Source: Lachnospiraceae bacterium (GTDB taxonomy: Bacteria > Bacillota > Clostridia > Lachnospirales > Lachnospiraceae). From it: a stretch of DNA of 50,589 bases. This document shows positions 7,351-16,181 of this stretch, piece after piece. Under the pieces are notes generated by a model. That model was given only the letters and a program-made list of their open reading frames with translations, was not told where the DNA came from and searched no databases. Both the position numbers and the translations under genes were made by a program. Every line of letters begins with the position of its first letter. Within the stretch, counting starts at the first letter, position 1. Location: the NCBI GenBank assembly GCA_910575035.1, contig CAJTDL010000033.1:1-50589 (forward strand), in the 5' to 3' direction.

Positions 7351-8838
7351 ATGAATATGATTGACAATGATCTGCTCTCCATCCAGGAAGCCAGGATACT
7401 GGCTGAAAATGCAGCTATGGCCAAAAAGCAGCTTGCGGAATTCTCACAGGAAAAGCTGGATGTAATTGTTGAAGGAATGCTGAATGCAGTGGCTCCGCAT
7501 TTGGAAGAGCTGGCTATGTGCTCTCATGAGGAGACTGGTTATGGAAATGTAGAAGATAAAGTCGCAAAGAATTATTTTGTATGTGAATTTGTGAGGCAGC
7601 GTCTCCGCAACATGAAATGCGTTGGTTTTATTGAAGAAGATGCAGACGCCCTTATGATGAAAATAGGGGTGCCGTTGGGAGCCATAGCGGCATTGGTTCC
7701 CTCTACTAGCCCGGTATCTACCACAATTTTTAGTGCAGTGATTGCGGTAAAGGCGGGCAATGCCATTATTTTTTCTCCACATCCCAGAGCAAAGAAAACG
7801 ATTAGCAGAACATTGGATATTTTGATAAAAGCTGCTCGCGCCCATGGTATGCCGGAACATGGAATTTCATATCTTCATGCTGTGGACCGGGAGGGAAGCA
7901 AGACTCTGATTGGACATCCAGAAGTAAACCTGATCTTAAATGCCGGGGTTCCATCCTTTCTGGATGAAGCAAACCGCTCGGGAAAGCCGTTGATTTATGG
8001 CGGAAGCGGAAATGGGCCGGCATTCATTGAGAGGACGGCCAATGTGAAACAGGCAGTCAGTGACATTATAGAAAGCAAAACCTTTGATTATGGAATGGTA
8101 TCCGCTGCGGAACAGTCAATTGTAGTAGAGCGGTGCATTGAAGCGGAAGTCCGAAGGGAGCTGCAGGCTCAGGGCGCGTATTTTATGACGGAGGAAGAAT
8201 CGATCCGGCTGGGAGCATTGCTGTACAACATGGACGGGAGCATCAATGCGGAATTTGTTGGAATTTCTGCAGGACGCCTGGCTGCAAGAGCTGGTTTTTC
8301 CGTAGGTTCCCATGTGAGGGCGCTGGTTGCGGAGGGTAAGTATGCATTGAGTGATAATCCCTATAATAAAGAGAAGCTTTGCCCTGTGCTGGCTTACTAC
8401 ATCGAAGATGACTGGAGGGACGCCTGTGAAAAATGCATTGAGCTTTTGTTTAGCAGAAATGACGGCCATACGTTGGTAATTCATTCCAGGGACGATTATG
8501 TGATTCGGCAGTTTGCATTGAAAAAGCCCGTAGCCAGGGTATTGGTCAATACTCCAGCAACGTTTGGAGGCATGGGGGTAACTACGGCTCTGTTTCCATC
8601 CATGGTGCTGGGCAGCGGCGTAATGGGGCAGGGAATTACATCAGAGAATGTATCGCCGATGAATCTTGTGTACATACGCACAGTTGGAGCGGGCATACGA
8701 GACAATGCCTGTATCAGAAGGCATTCCAGTGAAAAATTGACAGAACTTAGGGAGAAACGCAGGGCGGAGCGTGAAGCGGGATTACATATTGTCCAACGCC
8801 TGTTGAAGGAAGCGCTCTCTTCCATGCCAGAATCATAA
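7351..8838 (+). CDS. aldehyde dehydrogenase homologue with Ser in place of catalytic Cys
   Basis: The 495-residue protein aligns from its first residue, without gaps through residue 251, to the second aldehyde dehydrogenase at 16182. It belongs to the CoA-acylating family used in microcompartments (VPSTSPVSTTIF, AIIFSPHPRA, GGSGNGPAFIERTA are family motifs). At position 251 the partner has FDNGTICASEQ with the nucleophilic Cys; here the text is FDYGMVSAAEQ and the codon at 8101-8103 is TCC (Ser). Without the Cys a thioester cannot form, so I infer that it is inactive, or has another role such as scaffold or regulatory subunit. A basic helical tail (SEKLTELREKRRAEREAG, then HIVQRLLKEAL) could be an encapsulation or assembly element. 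ATG 7351 follows AAGGAG by six bases. Confidence 0.88.
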   Translation: MNMIDNDLLSIQEARILAENAAMAKKQLAEFSQEKLDVIVEGMLNAVAPHLEELAMCSHEETGYGNVEDKVAKNYFVCEFVRQRLRNMKCVGFIEEDADALMMKIGVPLGAIAALVPSTSPVSTTIFSAVIAVKAGNAIIFSPHPRAKKTISRTLDILIKAARAHGMPEHGISYLHAVDREGSKTLIGHPEVNLILNAGVPSFLDEANRSGKPLIYGGSGNGPAFIERTANVKQAVSDIIESKTFDYGMVSAAEQSIVVERCIEAEVRRELQAQGAYFMTEEESIRLGALLYNMDGSINAEFVGISAGRLAARAGFSVGSHVRALVAEGKYALSDNPYNKEKLCPVLAYYIEDDWRDACEKCIELLFSRNDGHTLVIHSRDDYVIRQFALKKPVARVLVNTPATFGGMGVTTALFPSMVLGSGVMGQGITSENVSPMNLVYIRTVGAGIRDNACIRRHSSEKLTELREKRRAEREAGLHIVQRLLKEALSSMPES

Positions 8839-8850
8839 TTTGGAAAGGGT

Positions 8851-8907
8851 GAAGCTGTTTCCCTACCCTGAAAGGGCGTGAATTATGGGGCGCCCCAGAG
8901 GGTATAT
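8851..8907 (+). promoter_or_regulatory. structured leader motif upstream of cutC
   Basis: The 105-base gap before cutC contains GAAGCTGTTTCCCTA, a stem GGGCG (8874-8878) / CGCCC (8891-8895) with a loop carrying GAATTATGGG, and a closing AGAGGGTATAT that can pair through AGGG with CCCT. The same layout recurs before nanE at 43311-43365 with compensatory stem changes (GGCAT/ATGCC). I do not recognise it as a known riboswitch. Confidence 0.5.
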
Positions 8908-8943
8908 AAAATGTAAATCAGCAAAGAAAGCGAGGTATATGAG

Positions 8944-11514
8944 TTGGATATTCGTGAATTTTCTACAAAACTTGCAGAAGCAACCAGGAACATGAAACCA
9001 GAAGAACGTGAAGCGATCCAGAAAATGTTCCAGGGAGTAAGTGACCAGATTTCAAAAACAGACACGGCAGCATCATCCAGTGGGACGGGATGCTGCACTG
9101 GATTTGCAGGGACAGCAAATCATGGAACGGCGGTTCCGGATGGGCCTACGGAACGTATCCTGGCCTTGAAGAGGCAGTATATGAAATGGAAACCGTCCAT
9201 TACAATACACCGTGCAAAGGCGATTACAAAGGTTTACAAAGAGAACCCGGGAATGCCCAAGATCCTGCTCCGGGGAAAGAGCTTCCGCTATTGTTGTGAG
9301 ACGGCTCCCCTGGTAATTCAGGAAAATGAGTTAATTGTTGGAAATCCGACAGGGGCGCCAAGGGCTGGCGCATTTGCCCCGGATCTTGCGTGGAGATGGA
9401 TGAGAGATGAATTGAATACCATTGAATCCCGTGACCAGGATCCTTTTATTATATCAGAAGAAGATAAGAAATATATGACAGATGTGCTGTTCCCATTTTG
9501 GGAAGGAAAGTCAGTAGATGAGTACTGCGAGGATCAGTACCGTGAATGCGGCGGCTGGGAATTGTCCGGTGAGTCTTTTGTATCCGACTGTTCCTATCAT
9601 GCAGTCAATGGCGGCGGTGATTCCAATCCGGGTTATGATGTGATCACCATGAAGAAGGGCATGATTGATATCCAGAATGAAGCCCGGGAAGCGCTGAATC
9701 ACTTAAGTTATGCGAATCCAGAGGATATTGATAAGATTTATTTTTATAAATCTGTGATTGATACCACGGAAGGCGTTATGATTTATGCGCAGCGGCTTTC
9801 TGATTATGCCCGCCAGTTAGCTGCAAAGGAAACAAATGGGCAGCGCAAAGCGGAGTTGGAAAAGATAGCAGAGATCAATGCAAGGGTTCCCAAGTATAAG
9901 CCGGAAACATTCTGGGAGGCGATTCAGGCTGTATGGACGATTGAATCCCTGCTTCCGGTAGAGGAAAACCAGACGGGCATGTCTATTGGGCGGGTGGATC
10001 AGTATATGTATCCTTTCTATCGGGCAGATATAGACGCTGGCCGTATGAACGATTATGAAGCATTTGAACTTGCAAGCTGTATGCTGATTAAGATGTCCGA
10101 GATGATGTGGGTAACATCTGAGGCTGCATCTAAGTTTTTTGCCGGATACCAGCCCTTTGTAAATATGTGTGTTGGCGGCTGTACGCGTTCTGGCGCAGAT
10201 GCGACGAATGACCTGACATATTTGCTGATGGATGCTGTAAGGCATACCAAGATTTATCAGCCTTCATTGGCCTGCCGCATCCATAATAAATCCCCGGAGA
10301 GATATCTGCGTAAGATCGTGGATGTTGTCCGCGCAGGCATGGGATTTCCAGCCTGCCATTTTGATGACACTCATATTAAGATGATGCTGGCAAAGGGCGT
10401 GTCTGTAGAGGATGCCAGGGATTACTGCCTTATGGGCTGTGTGGAGCCGCAGAAAGCAGGGCGTTTGTATCAGTGGACCTCTACTTCCTATACACAGTGG
10501 CCCATTGCCATTGAACTTACGCTGAATCATGGGGTTCCGCTCTGGTATGGCAAACAGGTAACTCCGGACGAGGGGGATCTTTCCCAGTATCAGACCTTTG
10601 AACAATTTGACCGCGCTGTAAAAAATCAGATTGATTACATCACGAAATGGACAGATGTTATGACTGTGATCTCTCAGAGAGTGCATAAGGATCTTGCGCC
10701 AAAGCCATTGATGTCTATTATGTATGAAGGATGTATGGAAAAAGGATATGGAGTGGAATCTGGCGGAGCAATGTACAATTATGGGCCAGGGGTTGTATGG
10801 TCAGGGCTTGCTACTTATGCAGATTCCATGGCGGCAATCAAGAAACTTGTATTCGAAGACAGGAAGTATACCTTGGAGCAGCTGAATCAGGCGTTATGCG
10901 CTGATTTTGAAGGTTATGAACAAATCAGGAGAGATTGCCTGGATGCTCCGAAATATGGAAATGATGATGATTATGCAGATAATATCTGTGCTGATATTAT
11001 TCAGTACACAGAGCATGAACACAGGAAATACAAAACACTGTTCTCGCATCTGAGCCATGGCACGCTGTCAATTTCCAATAATACGCCATTTGGCATGATG
11101 ACAGGCGCATCTGCAAACGGAAGGAAAGCATGGATGCCCTTGTCGGATGGCATCAGCCCCACGCAAGGCGCAGATTACAAGGGACCTACAGCCATCATTA
11201 AGTCCGTTTCTAAGATGGCGAACGATAATATGAACATAGGGCTGGTACATAACTTTAAGCTGATGCCAGGGCTTCTGGATACGCCGGAAGGGGAGCAGGG
11301 CCTGATTACGCTGCTTCGCACGGCAAGCATGTATGGTAATGGCGAGATGCAGTTTAACTATGTAGACAATCAGGCTATGCTGGATGCGCAGAAAGATCCG
11401 GACAGCCATAGAGATCTGGTAGTTCGCGTTGCAGGATACAGTGCATTCTTTACAGAGCTGTGCAAGGATGTTCAGGATGAGATTATTAGCAGAACCATGC
11501 TGACAAAGCTTTAA
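8944..11514 (+). CDS. cutC: choline trimethylamine-lyase (glycyl radical enzyme)
   Basis: This 856-residue glycyl radical enzyme splits choline into trimethylamine and acetaldehyde. The thiyl-radical site is [10 protein letters not shown] with Cys499 and Glu501, the combination typical of choline lyases and not of pyruvate formate-lyase or diol dehydratases. The glycyl radical motif RVAGYSAFF places Gly831 near the C-terminus. Residues 1-40 form an amphipathic helix ([16 protein letters not shown]) followed by a Ser/Thr/Cys-rich linker, as in encapsulation peptides. The length fits the short type I CutC without the long N-terminal extension. Translation starts at TTG 8944: GAGG lies eight bases upstream and the product then starts MDIREFS as in other CutC proteins. 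cutD follows 29 bases later. Confidence 0.97.
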   Translation: MDIREFSTKLAEATRNMKPEEREAIQKMFQGVSDQISKTDTAASSSGTGCCTGFAGTANHGTAVPDGPTERILALKRQYMKWKPSITIHRAKAITKVYKENPGMPKILLRGKSFRYCCETAPLVIQENELIVGNPTGAPRAGAFAPDLAWRWMRDELNTIESRDQDPFIISEEDKKYMTDVLFPFWEGKSVDEYCEDQYRECGGWELSGESFVSDCSYHAVNGGGDSNPGYDVITMKKGMIDIQNEAREALNHLSYANPEDIDKIYFYKSVIDTTEGVMIYAQRLSDYARQLAAKETNGQRKAELEKIAEINARVPKYKPETFWEAIQAVWTIESLLPVEENQTGMSIGRVDQYMYPFYRADIDAGRMNDYEAFELASCMLIKMSEMMWVTSEAASKFFAGYQPFVNMCVGGCTRSGADATNDLTYLLMDAVRHTKIYQPSLACRIHNKSPERYLRKIVDVVRAGMGFPACHFDDTHIKMMLAKGVSVEDARDYCLMGCVEPQKAGRLYQWTSTSYTQWPIAIELTLNHGVPLWYGKQVTPDEGDLSQYQTFEQFDRAVKNQIDYITKWTDVMTVISQRVHKDLAPKPLMSIMYEGCMEKGYGVESGGAMYNYGPGVVWSGLATYADSMAAIKKLVFEDRKYTLEQLNQALCADFEGYEQIRRDCLDAPKYGNDDDYADNICADIIQYTEHEHRKYKTLFSHLSHGTLSISNNTPFGMMTGASANGRKAWMPLSDGISPTQGADYKGPTAIIKSVSKMANDNMNIGLVHNFKLMPGLLDTPEGEQGLITLLRTASMYGNGEMQFNYVDNQAMLDAQKDPDSHRDLVVRVAGYSAFFTELCKDVQDEIISRTMLTKL

Positions 11515-11543
11515 AAAATGACGCATGATGAAGGAGTTTACTT

Positions 11544-12497
11544 ATGGGCGAAGCGCAGAATGAAATGATTGAACGGAAGGCGGTTATATTCAATGTACAG
11601 AAGTATAACACATTTGATGGCCCCGGCGTCAGGACTCTGATTTTTTTTCAAGGATGCCCGCTCAGATGTAAATGGTGTGCGAATCCAGAGGGGCTTGAAC
11701 GAAGGTTCCGAGTAATGTTTAAGAGCGATGTATGTGTGAACTGTGGAAGGTGTGCTTCGGTGTGTCCGAAGGGCATCCATCAGAGATTGGCTGGCGCTGG
11801 CGAACATTGGATTGACCGCAACAGGCAGTGTATTGGATGCCGGGCGTGCGAAGCTGCCTGTCTGGTTAAGGCGCTGAGCATTATCGGAGAGGAAAAGACC
11901 ATATCTGAGCTTCTGGATATCGTAATGGAAGACAAGGATTTCTATATGATGTCGGGCGGAGGCGTCACCCTTGGCGGAGGCGAGGTGACAAGCCAGCCGG
12001 AGGCGGCTGCCAGCTTGCTGGATGCCTGTAAAAGGAAGGGGATACATACTGCAATTGAAACCTGCGGTTATGTCAAGCCGGAAAGTTTGAAGATGATGGC
12101 TCCTTTTGTGGATCTTTTCCTGTTTGACCTCAAGCATATTGATTCAGAACGGCATTATGAATGGACTGGCGTTAGGAATGAACGGATAATTGAAAATGTG
12201 AAGTGGCTTTTGGGAAACAATAAAAATGTCAAAATCCGGATGCCCCTGTTAAAGGGAGTAAATGACAGGCGGGAAGATATTGAGGGAATTGTTAAACTGC
12301 TGGCGCCCTATCAGGATTATGATAATTTCAAAGGCATTGACCTGCTGCCATATCATAAGATGGGAGTGAACAAATACAAGCAGTTGGGAATGGAATACCA
12401 GATAGAAGGCGATCCGTCCCTTTCCGCAGAGGATTTAGACCGGATTGAAAAATGGATTAGCGAATATGCCCTGCCAGTAGCGGTAATCCGGCACTGA
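11544..12497 (+). CDS. cutD: CutC activating enzyme, radical SAM
   Basis: This 317-residue radical SAM activase uses S-adenosylmethionine and a [4Fe-4S] cluster to put the glycyl radical on Cut[18 protein letters not shown] holds the CxxxCxxC cluster motif. Two ferredoxin-like clusters follow ([14 protein letters not shown] and [14 protein letters not shown]), and the glycine-rich SAM-binding segment is [20 protein letters not shown] stands seven bases before the ATG. Its position directly after cutC and its length match the known cutCD pair. Confidence 0.96.
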   Translation: MGEAQNEMIERKAVIFNVQKYNTFDGPGVRTLIFFQGCPLRCKWCANPEGLERRFRVMFKSDVCVNCGRCASVCPKGIHQRLAGAGEHWIDRNRQCIGCRACEAACLVKALSIIGEEKTISELLDIVMEDKDFYMMSGGGVTLGGGEVTSQPEAAASLLDACKRKGIHTAIETCGYVKPESLKMMAPFVDLFLFDLKHIDSERHYEWTGVRNERIIENVKWLLGNNKNVKIRMPLLKGVNDRREDIEGIVKLLAPYQDYDNFKGIDLLPYHKMGVNKYKQLGMEYQIEGDPSLSAEDLDRIEKWISEYALPVAVIRH

Positions 12498-12504
12498 GGG
12501 AGTG

Positions 12505-12870
12505 ATGATAATGGAATTATTAGGCAGCAGTTCTGGCGGAGTTGGCCGGATTATAGAAGAATCTGTGCCAGGAAAACAGGTGACAATTGCACATGTGATT
12601 GCATCGCCCATGCATGACCTATATGAAAGGCTGGGCATTGATGAGGCAGAAGCCATTGGGATCCTAACGTTATCGCCTTATGAGACGGCTATTATCGCAG
12701 CAGATATCGCCACAAAAGCTGCAAACGTCCAGATTGGTTTCTTGGACCGCTTTACGGGCTCGGTGGTTATCAGCGGCGATGTCCAAAGCGTCGAGACAGC
12801 GCTAATGGCAGTTACAGATACATTGCAGAAGATGTTGGAGTTTGCAGTTGCGCCGATTACCCGAACATAG
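12505..12870 (+). CDS. EutS/PduU-like circularly permuted BMC shell protein
   Basis: A roughly 120-residue BMC protein in which a beta-rich segment ([20 protein letters not shown]) precedes the core ([55 protein letters not shown]). This permuted order is characteristic of EutS, PduU and the CutR-type shell proteins of choline compartments, whose hexamers carry a small beta-barrel plug. The start may be ATG 12505 or 12511 after GAGGG. It lies between cutD and the EutP-like gene. Confidence 0.88.
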   Translation: MIMELLGSSSGGVGRIIEESVPGKQVTIAHVIASPMHDLYERLGIDEAEAIGILTLSPYETAIIAADIATKAANVQIGFLDRFTGSVVISGDVQSVETALMAVTDTLQKMLEFAVAPITRT

Positions 12871-12899
12871 TTAGAATTTTACGGAGAAAGGAAGCGGAT

Positions 12900-13379
12900 G
12901 TGGGAAGGCGGATTATGGTTATAGGACCTACTGGCAGTGGCAAGACAACGCTTTGCCATGCGATAAATGAGTGCGGCCTGCTGCCGCGGAAAACACAGGA
13001 TATGATTTTTGGAAGGCATACCATTGATGTGCCTGGTTCCTATCTGGACAATCCGTGGATGTATAAGCATTTGATATCGGCTGCGCAAAATTATGCGTCT
13101 CAAATTGTAATGCTGGTGGACGCAGCTGGCAGGAGGGAGGCGTATTCCCCTGGATTCGCCAAAGTTTTTAACTGTCCGGTGACGGGGGTGGTCACAAAAT
13201 GCGGACAGGAAGGAATATGCATACGAAAGTGTGAAGAACAGCTCAAAAAAATGGGGGTAAAGAAACCCTGGTTTTATATCAATCGTATTGATGATGAGGT
13301 AGGAATAGAGAAGCTTAAAAATTATCTGTTCAGCCTGGCATTGGATGGAGGAGAGAATGAAATTTATAACAGAATATGA
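12900..13379 (+). CDS. eutP: EutP/PduV-like GTPase-fold protein
   Basis: The 159-residue P-loop protein has Walker A MVIGPTGSGKTTL at the N-terminus, TIDVPGSYLDNPWMYKHL as the switch-type DxPG motif, and GVVTKCGQEG at the position of the guanine-recognition loop. This is the EutP family, linked to ethanolamine and other microcompartments. Acetate kinase activity has been discussed for relatives, but the usual role is unclear. GTG at 12900 follows AAGGAAG. The end overlaps the next start by 23 bases, implying coupled translation. Confidence 0.85.
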   Translation: MGRRIMVIGPTGSGKTTLCHAINECGLLPRKTQDMIFGRHTIDVPGSYLDNPWMYKHLISAAQNYASQIVMLVDAAGRREAYSPGFAKVFNCPVTGVVTKCGQEGICIRKCEEQLKKMGVKKPWFYINRIDDEVGIEKLKNYLFSLALDGGENEIYNRI

Positions 13380-14058
13380 TCTTCGCGCCCAATTCAATGA
13401 GCAGCCTTTTGCAGACTATCAAATGGAAGAAAATACCCGCCTGACGCCGGGCGCAAGACAATTCCTATCGGATCGGGGGATTAATCTTTTTGAGGATGGG
13501 ACAAAGATGCGGTTCGGCGCGCCAGCTGGAAATCCAAAGGAACAGGAAGGGAAACAGAATCTGACGCTGGCGGCCGATGCGGCGCCGGAAATGGCTAATG
13601 CAAAGCTCTTGAGCTATATGGAAATTCTAGAAGCGGAATTCCTTGTCCTAATCAGCCAGATGATCGAAAGGGATATTGAAATGGCCGGGCAGATGTCAAA
13701 ACTGGGGCATGAATTCGGTAGGATTAAAATGTTTTTTACAGATGAATCAGCAGATGTGGCTGTTTATTTTGAGGAATGTACAGGAATGAATGGGAAAAAC
13801 TGCAGTAAGGATTTGGGGAATTGCTTTGAAATTTCGGATTTCCATATTCAGTCGGTAAACGGCAAGATGCTTGTTCAAATGAATGCCCTGCGGGCAAAAA
13901 TCAGAGCCATTCGGATTCCTGTTGCGGAGGCATTCAGCGAGCCTAAAGATAAAAATCGTCTGATTACAGTGACAGAAGCAGTCAATCGGATTGTGAATCG
14001 ATTGTCACAAATGATATGTATGGCAGCGGGGGTGAAAGAATGCAGACGAACACAATAG
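13357..14058 (+). CDS. EutT-like protein (cobalamin adenosyltransferase family)
   Basis: The N-terminus KFITEYDLRAQF ... TRLTPGARQFLSDRGINLF is the beginning shared by EutT and EutQ-type proteins. The helical body holds MEILEAEFLVLISQMI and a conserved ECTGMNGKNCSKDLGNCFEI segment known from Firmicute EutT-like proteins. The CCxxC metal site of enterobacterial EutT is not seen. Choline lyase needs no B12, so adenosyltransferase activity in this operon would be unexpected; a repurposed or structural function is possible. ATG 13357 is preceded by GGAGGAGAG and overlaps the EutP-like gene. Confidence 0.65.
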   Translation: MKFITEYDLRAQFNEQPFADYQMEENTRLTPGARQFLSDRGINLFEDGTKMRFGAPAGNPKEQEGKQNLTLAADAAPEMANAKLLSYMEILEAEFLVLISQMIERDIEMAGQMSKLGHEFGRIKMFFTDESADVAVYFEECTGMNGKNCSKDLGNCFEISDFHIQSVNGKMLVQMNALRAKIRAIRIPVAEAFSEPKDKNRLITVTEAVNRIVNRLSQMICMAAGVKECRRTQ

Positions 14059-14885
14059 ATTTTCAATTTTGCGATAAGCTTGTACGAAAGTTTAAACAGG
14101 CAGTAAAACACCCGATCCGTTCAGAAAGCCCTGTTTATTATGTAGGCGTAGATTTAGGAACCGCATGTGTGGTAACTGTGGTTCTGGATGAGAACCGCCA
14201 GCCTGTTGCAGGCGCTTATGAATATGCGGATGTGGTGAGAGACGGTATGGTGGTGGATTACATTGGGGCAGTTGAAATTGTCCGCCGGATGAAAGCGGAA
14301 CTGGAGGAAAAGCTTGGCGTGGAAGAATTGCTTTATGCGGCAGCCGCAATTCCGCCAGGGACAGACACTCTGGATGGAGGGGCGGTCAAAAATGTAGTGG
14401 AGGCAGCAGGTTATATTATTACAGCGCTGGAAGATGAATCCACTGCGGCAAACGAAGTCCTGCGTATACAGAACGGGGCAGTGGTAGATATCGGCGGTGG
14501 GACCACAGGGATATCTATTTTCAGGGATGGGAAAGTGGTATATGTGGCAGATGAGCCTACGGGAGGGACGCATTTTTCCCTGGTGCTGTCCGGCGCATAT
14601 CGGAAGAGCTTTGAGGAGGCGGAGCTTTTTAAGAGAGATCCGGCAAACCATAAAGAGATACTGCCTGTATTGAAACCCGTAATTGAAAAAGTATCCACGA
14701 TTATTAGCCAACATATTGTGGGCCATCAGGTTGACAGCATTTCGTTGGTTGGCGGCACCTGCTGCCTGGCAGGGATTGAGGAAATCATCGAGAAAAAAAC
14801 AGGAGTGCCCACCTATAAGCCGTTAGATCCCATGTTTGTGACGCCTCTGGGAATTGCCTATAGCTGCATTGCAGAAGAAAGTTAG
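14040..14885 (+). CDS. eutJ: EutJ-like actin/Hsp70-fold chaperone
   Basis: The 281-residue protein carries ASKHA ATP-binding signatures: YYVGVDLGTACVVTVVLDE (phosphate 1), AVVDIGGGTTGISIFRDG (phosphate 2) and ISLVGGTCCLAGIEE (adenosine). EutJ proteins are regarded as compartment chaperones, probably folding or reactivating enzymes such as the glycyl radical lyase. ATG 14040 is inside the end of the EutT-like gene (19-base overlap). No reactivase subunit of another type is present. Confidence 0.88.
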   Translation: MQTNTIDFQFCDKLVRKFKQAVKHPIRSESPVYYVGVDLGTACVVTVVLDENRQPVAGAYEYADVVRDGMVVDYIGAVEIVRRMKAELEEKLGVEELLYAAAAIPPGTDTLDGGAVKNVVEAAGYIITALEDESTAANEVLRIQNGAVVDIGGGTTGISIFRDGKVVYVADEPTGGTHFSLVLSGAYRKSFEEAELFKRDPANHKEILPVLKPVIEKVSTIISQHIVGHQVDSISLVGGTCCLAGIEEIIEKKTGVPTYKPLDPMFVTPLGIAYSCIAEES

Positions 14886-14899
14886 GATGGTGGGAAAGT

Positions 14900-15220
14900 A
14901 TGGATTTTCGGATTATAAAATCCCCTGCACAGGGAACGTTGGATATTCTGGAGCGGCGGAAAGGTTCTGGCAGCAGGCAAAAGCTGGAGCATGTGGATGC
15001 GGTTGGGCTTGTGCAGGGAAAATTGATAGAGATGATTGTGGCAGCTGATATTGCTGAAAAGGCAGTGGGTGTTACGGTAGAGGACATCAGGGGAAGCTGC
15101 CCACAGAATATGATATTGCTGGCGATATTTGGAGACACTTCTTCGGTGGAGTCTGCGATTGAGAAGATCAAGGAGAGCGTAGAAAAGGTGAGGAAAAATG
15201 ATAACGGCAAGATTGATTGA
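14900..15220 (+). CDS. BMC-H shell protein of divergent type
   Basis: The 106-residue protein starts MDFRIIKSPAQGTLDILERR, so the usual MIET strand is replaced by RIIKSP. The core VGLVQGKLIEMIVAADIAEKA and ILLAIFGDTSSVESAIEKI completes one BMC domain. Hexamers of this kind form part of the wall; the altered N-terminal strand suggests a special pore or edge. It overlaps the EutN-like gene by 23 bases and follows eutJ by 14 bases. Confidence 0.85.
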   Translation: MDFRIIKSPAQGTLDILERRKGSGSRQKLEHVDAVGLVQGKLIEMIVAADIAEKAVGVTVEDIRGSCPQNMILLAIFGDTSSVESAIEKIKESVEKVRKNDNGKID

Positions 15221-15464
15221 TAACATCTGGGCAACTAGAAAATCAGAGCTCCTAAACGGTTACAAGCTGATGGTGGTTGAGGTAATAGGCGGGACAGACG
15301 CCGGAAAAAGGATGGTGGCTGTGGATGTGATTAGCGCTGGGATTGGCGACCGGGTACTTGTGACTATGGGTTCTTCTGCGCGTAAAATGTTTGAAAATGA
15401 CAATATTCCGATTGATGCGGCAATCATCGGGATCATTGATGAGGATTGCTGTTTTGAAGAATAG
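15198..15464 (+). CDS. eutN: pentameric vertex protein (BMC-P)
   Basis: The 88-residue EutN/CcmL protein forms pentamers that cap the vertices of the shell. Typical features are the start ITARLIDNIWATRKSELLNG, the strand KLMVVEVI, the AVDVISAGIGDRVLVTMGSSAR core and the closing AIIGIIDE. It is the only vertex protein in the locus. The start lies inside the preceding shell gene, giving coupled translation. Confidence 0.95.
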   Translation: MITARLIDNIWATRKSELLNGYKLMVVEVIGGTDAGKRMVAVDVISAGIGDRVLVTMGSSARKMFENDNIPIDAAIIGIIDEDCCFEE

Positions 15465-15485
15465 GGCAGGAGGTGAAAGGGAAAG

Positions 15486-16163
15486 ATGAAGAAATTAATT
15501 GATGTTGCTGCAGTGAATGCTATGAAAGAGGAGGGCAGGAGCATCGTTTATATTGATAGAGATACACTGGTTACGCCTGCGGCAAGAGATGCAATCAACA
15601 CGAACGGTATGACGGTTCAGGAAGGCTGCAGCCCAGTTCCAGAGGCAACAATGTCTGCTTTCTGCTGCCAGGGACAGGAGTCAACGGCCGAAGGCGGCAG
15701 TCCCAAAAAGGAAGTGAGTGCGGAATTGATTTTTAATGTACTGTCACATTTGCAGGAGAGCGGGCTTTTAAAAGATATGTTAGACGCCTGTGTGTCAGGC
15801 AGTAAGCCATATGATGCAGCATACGATCCAGCAGGCTTTAAGCTTATATGCGGTGACAGCATTAAAACAGAGGTTTTGGATACGGGCATTCCCGCCCAGG
15901 AAGGAAAGGTCAACTATAAGGAAATTATAGGGGCAGATGATAAATCTTCGATGGCAGCAGGCATTATTACCATTGATGATGTTGCATTTGCCTGGGAGAC
16001 GGAGTGCCAGGAAATCTATTATATTGTGAGCGGCTGCATTACCGTTACGATTGATGGAAAAGTATATGAAGCAAGGACGGGCGATGCATTCTTTATTAAG
16101 AAGGGCGTCCAGTGTTCCTTCGGGGCAAAAGGGCTTGGAAAAGCGTTTTATGTAACATACTAA
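15486..16163 (+). CDS. eutQ: EutQ-like cupin protein
   Basis: Residues 1-45 (KKLIDVAAVNAMKEEGRSI, DTLVTPAARDAI) form the short N-terminal element shared with EutT. A linker follows, and residues about 130-225 form a cupin (ECQEIYYIVSGCITVTIDG, ARTGDAFFIKKGVQCSF). EutQ has been reported to have acetate kinase activity in Salmonella; here no other acetate kinase is encoded, so it might turn acetyl-phosphate from PduL into acetate and ATP. AGGAGG lies upstream. Confidence 0.82.
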   Translation: MKKLIDVAAVNAMKEEGRSIVYIDRDTLVTPAARDAINTNGMTVQEGCSPVPEATMSAFCCQGQESTAEGGSPKKEVSAELIFNVLSHLQESGLLKDMLDACVSGSKPYDAAYDPAGFKLICGDSIKTEVLDTGIPAQEGKVNYKEIIGADDKSSMAAGIITIDDVAFAWETECQEIYYIVSGCITVTIDGKVYEARTGDAFFIKKGVQCSFGAKGLGKAFYVTY

Positions 16164-16181
16164 TCAATAAGGAGGAGGACT

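Noticed and set aside
8851-8907. Cut leader as a known riboswitch (ZTP, THF, fluoride, preQ1, guanidine classes)
   Set aside because: None of the conserved core sequences of those classes that I know could be matched.
9817-11526. Long open frames on the strand opposite to cutC
   Set aside because: They have no ribosome sites, show composition expected of antisense shadows, and cutC is certain on the plus strand.
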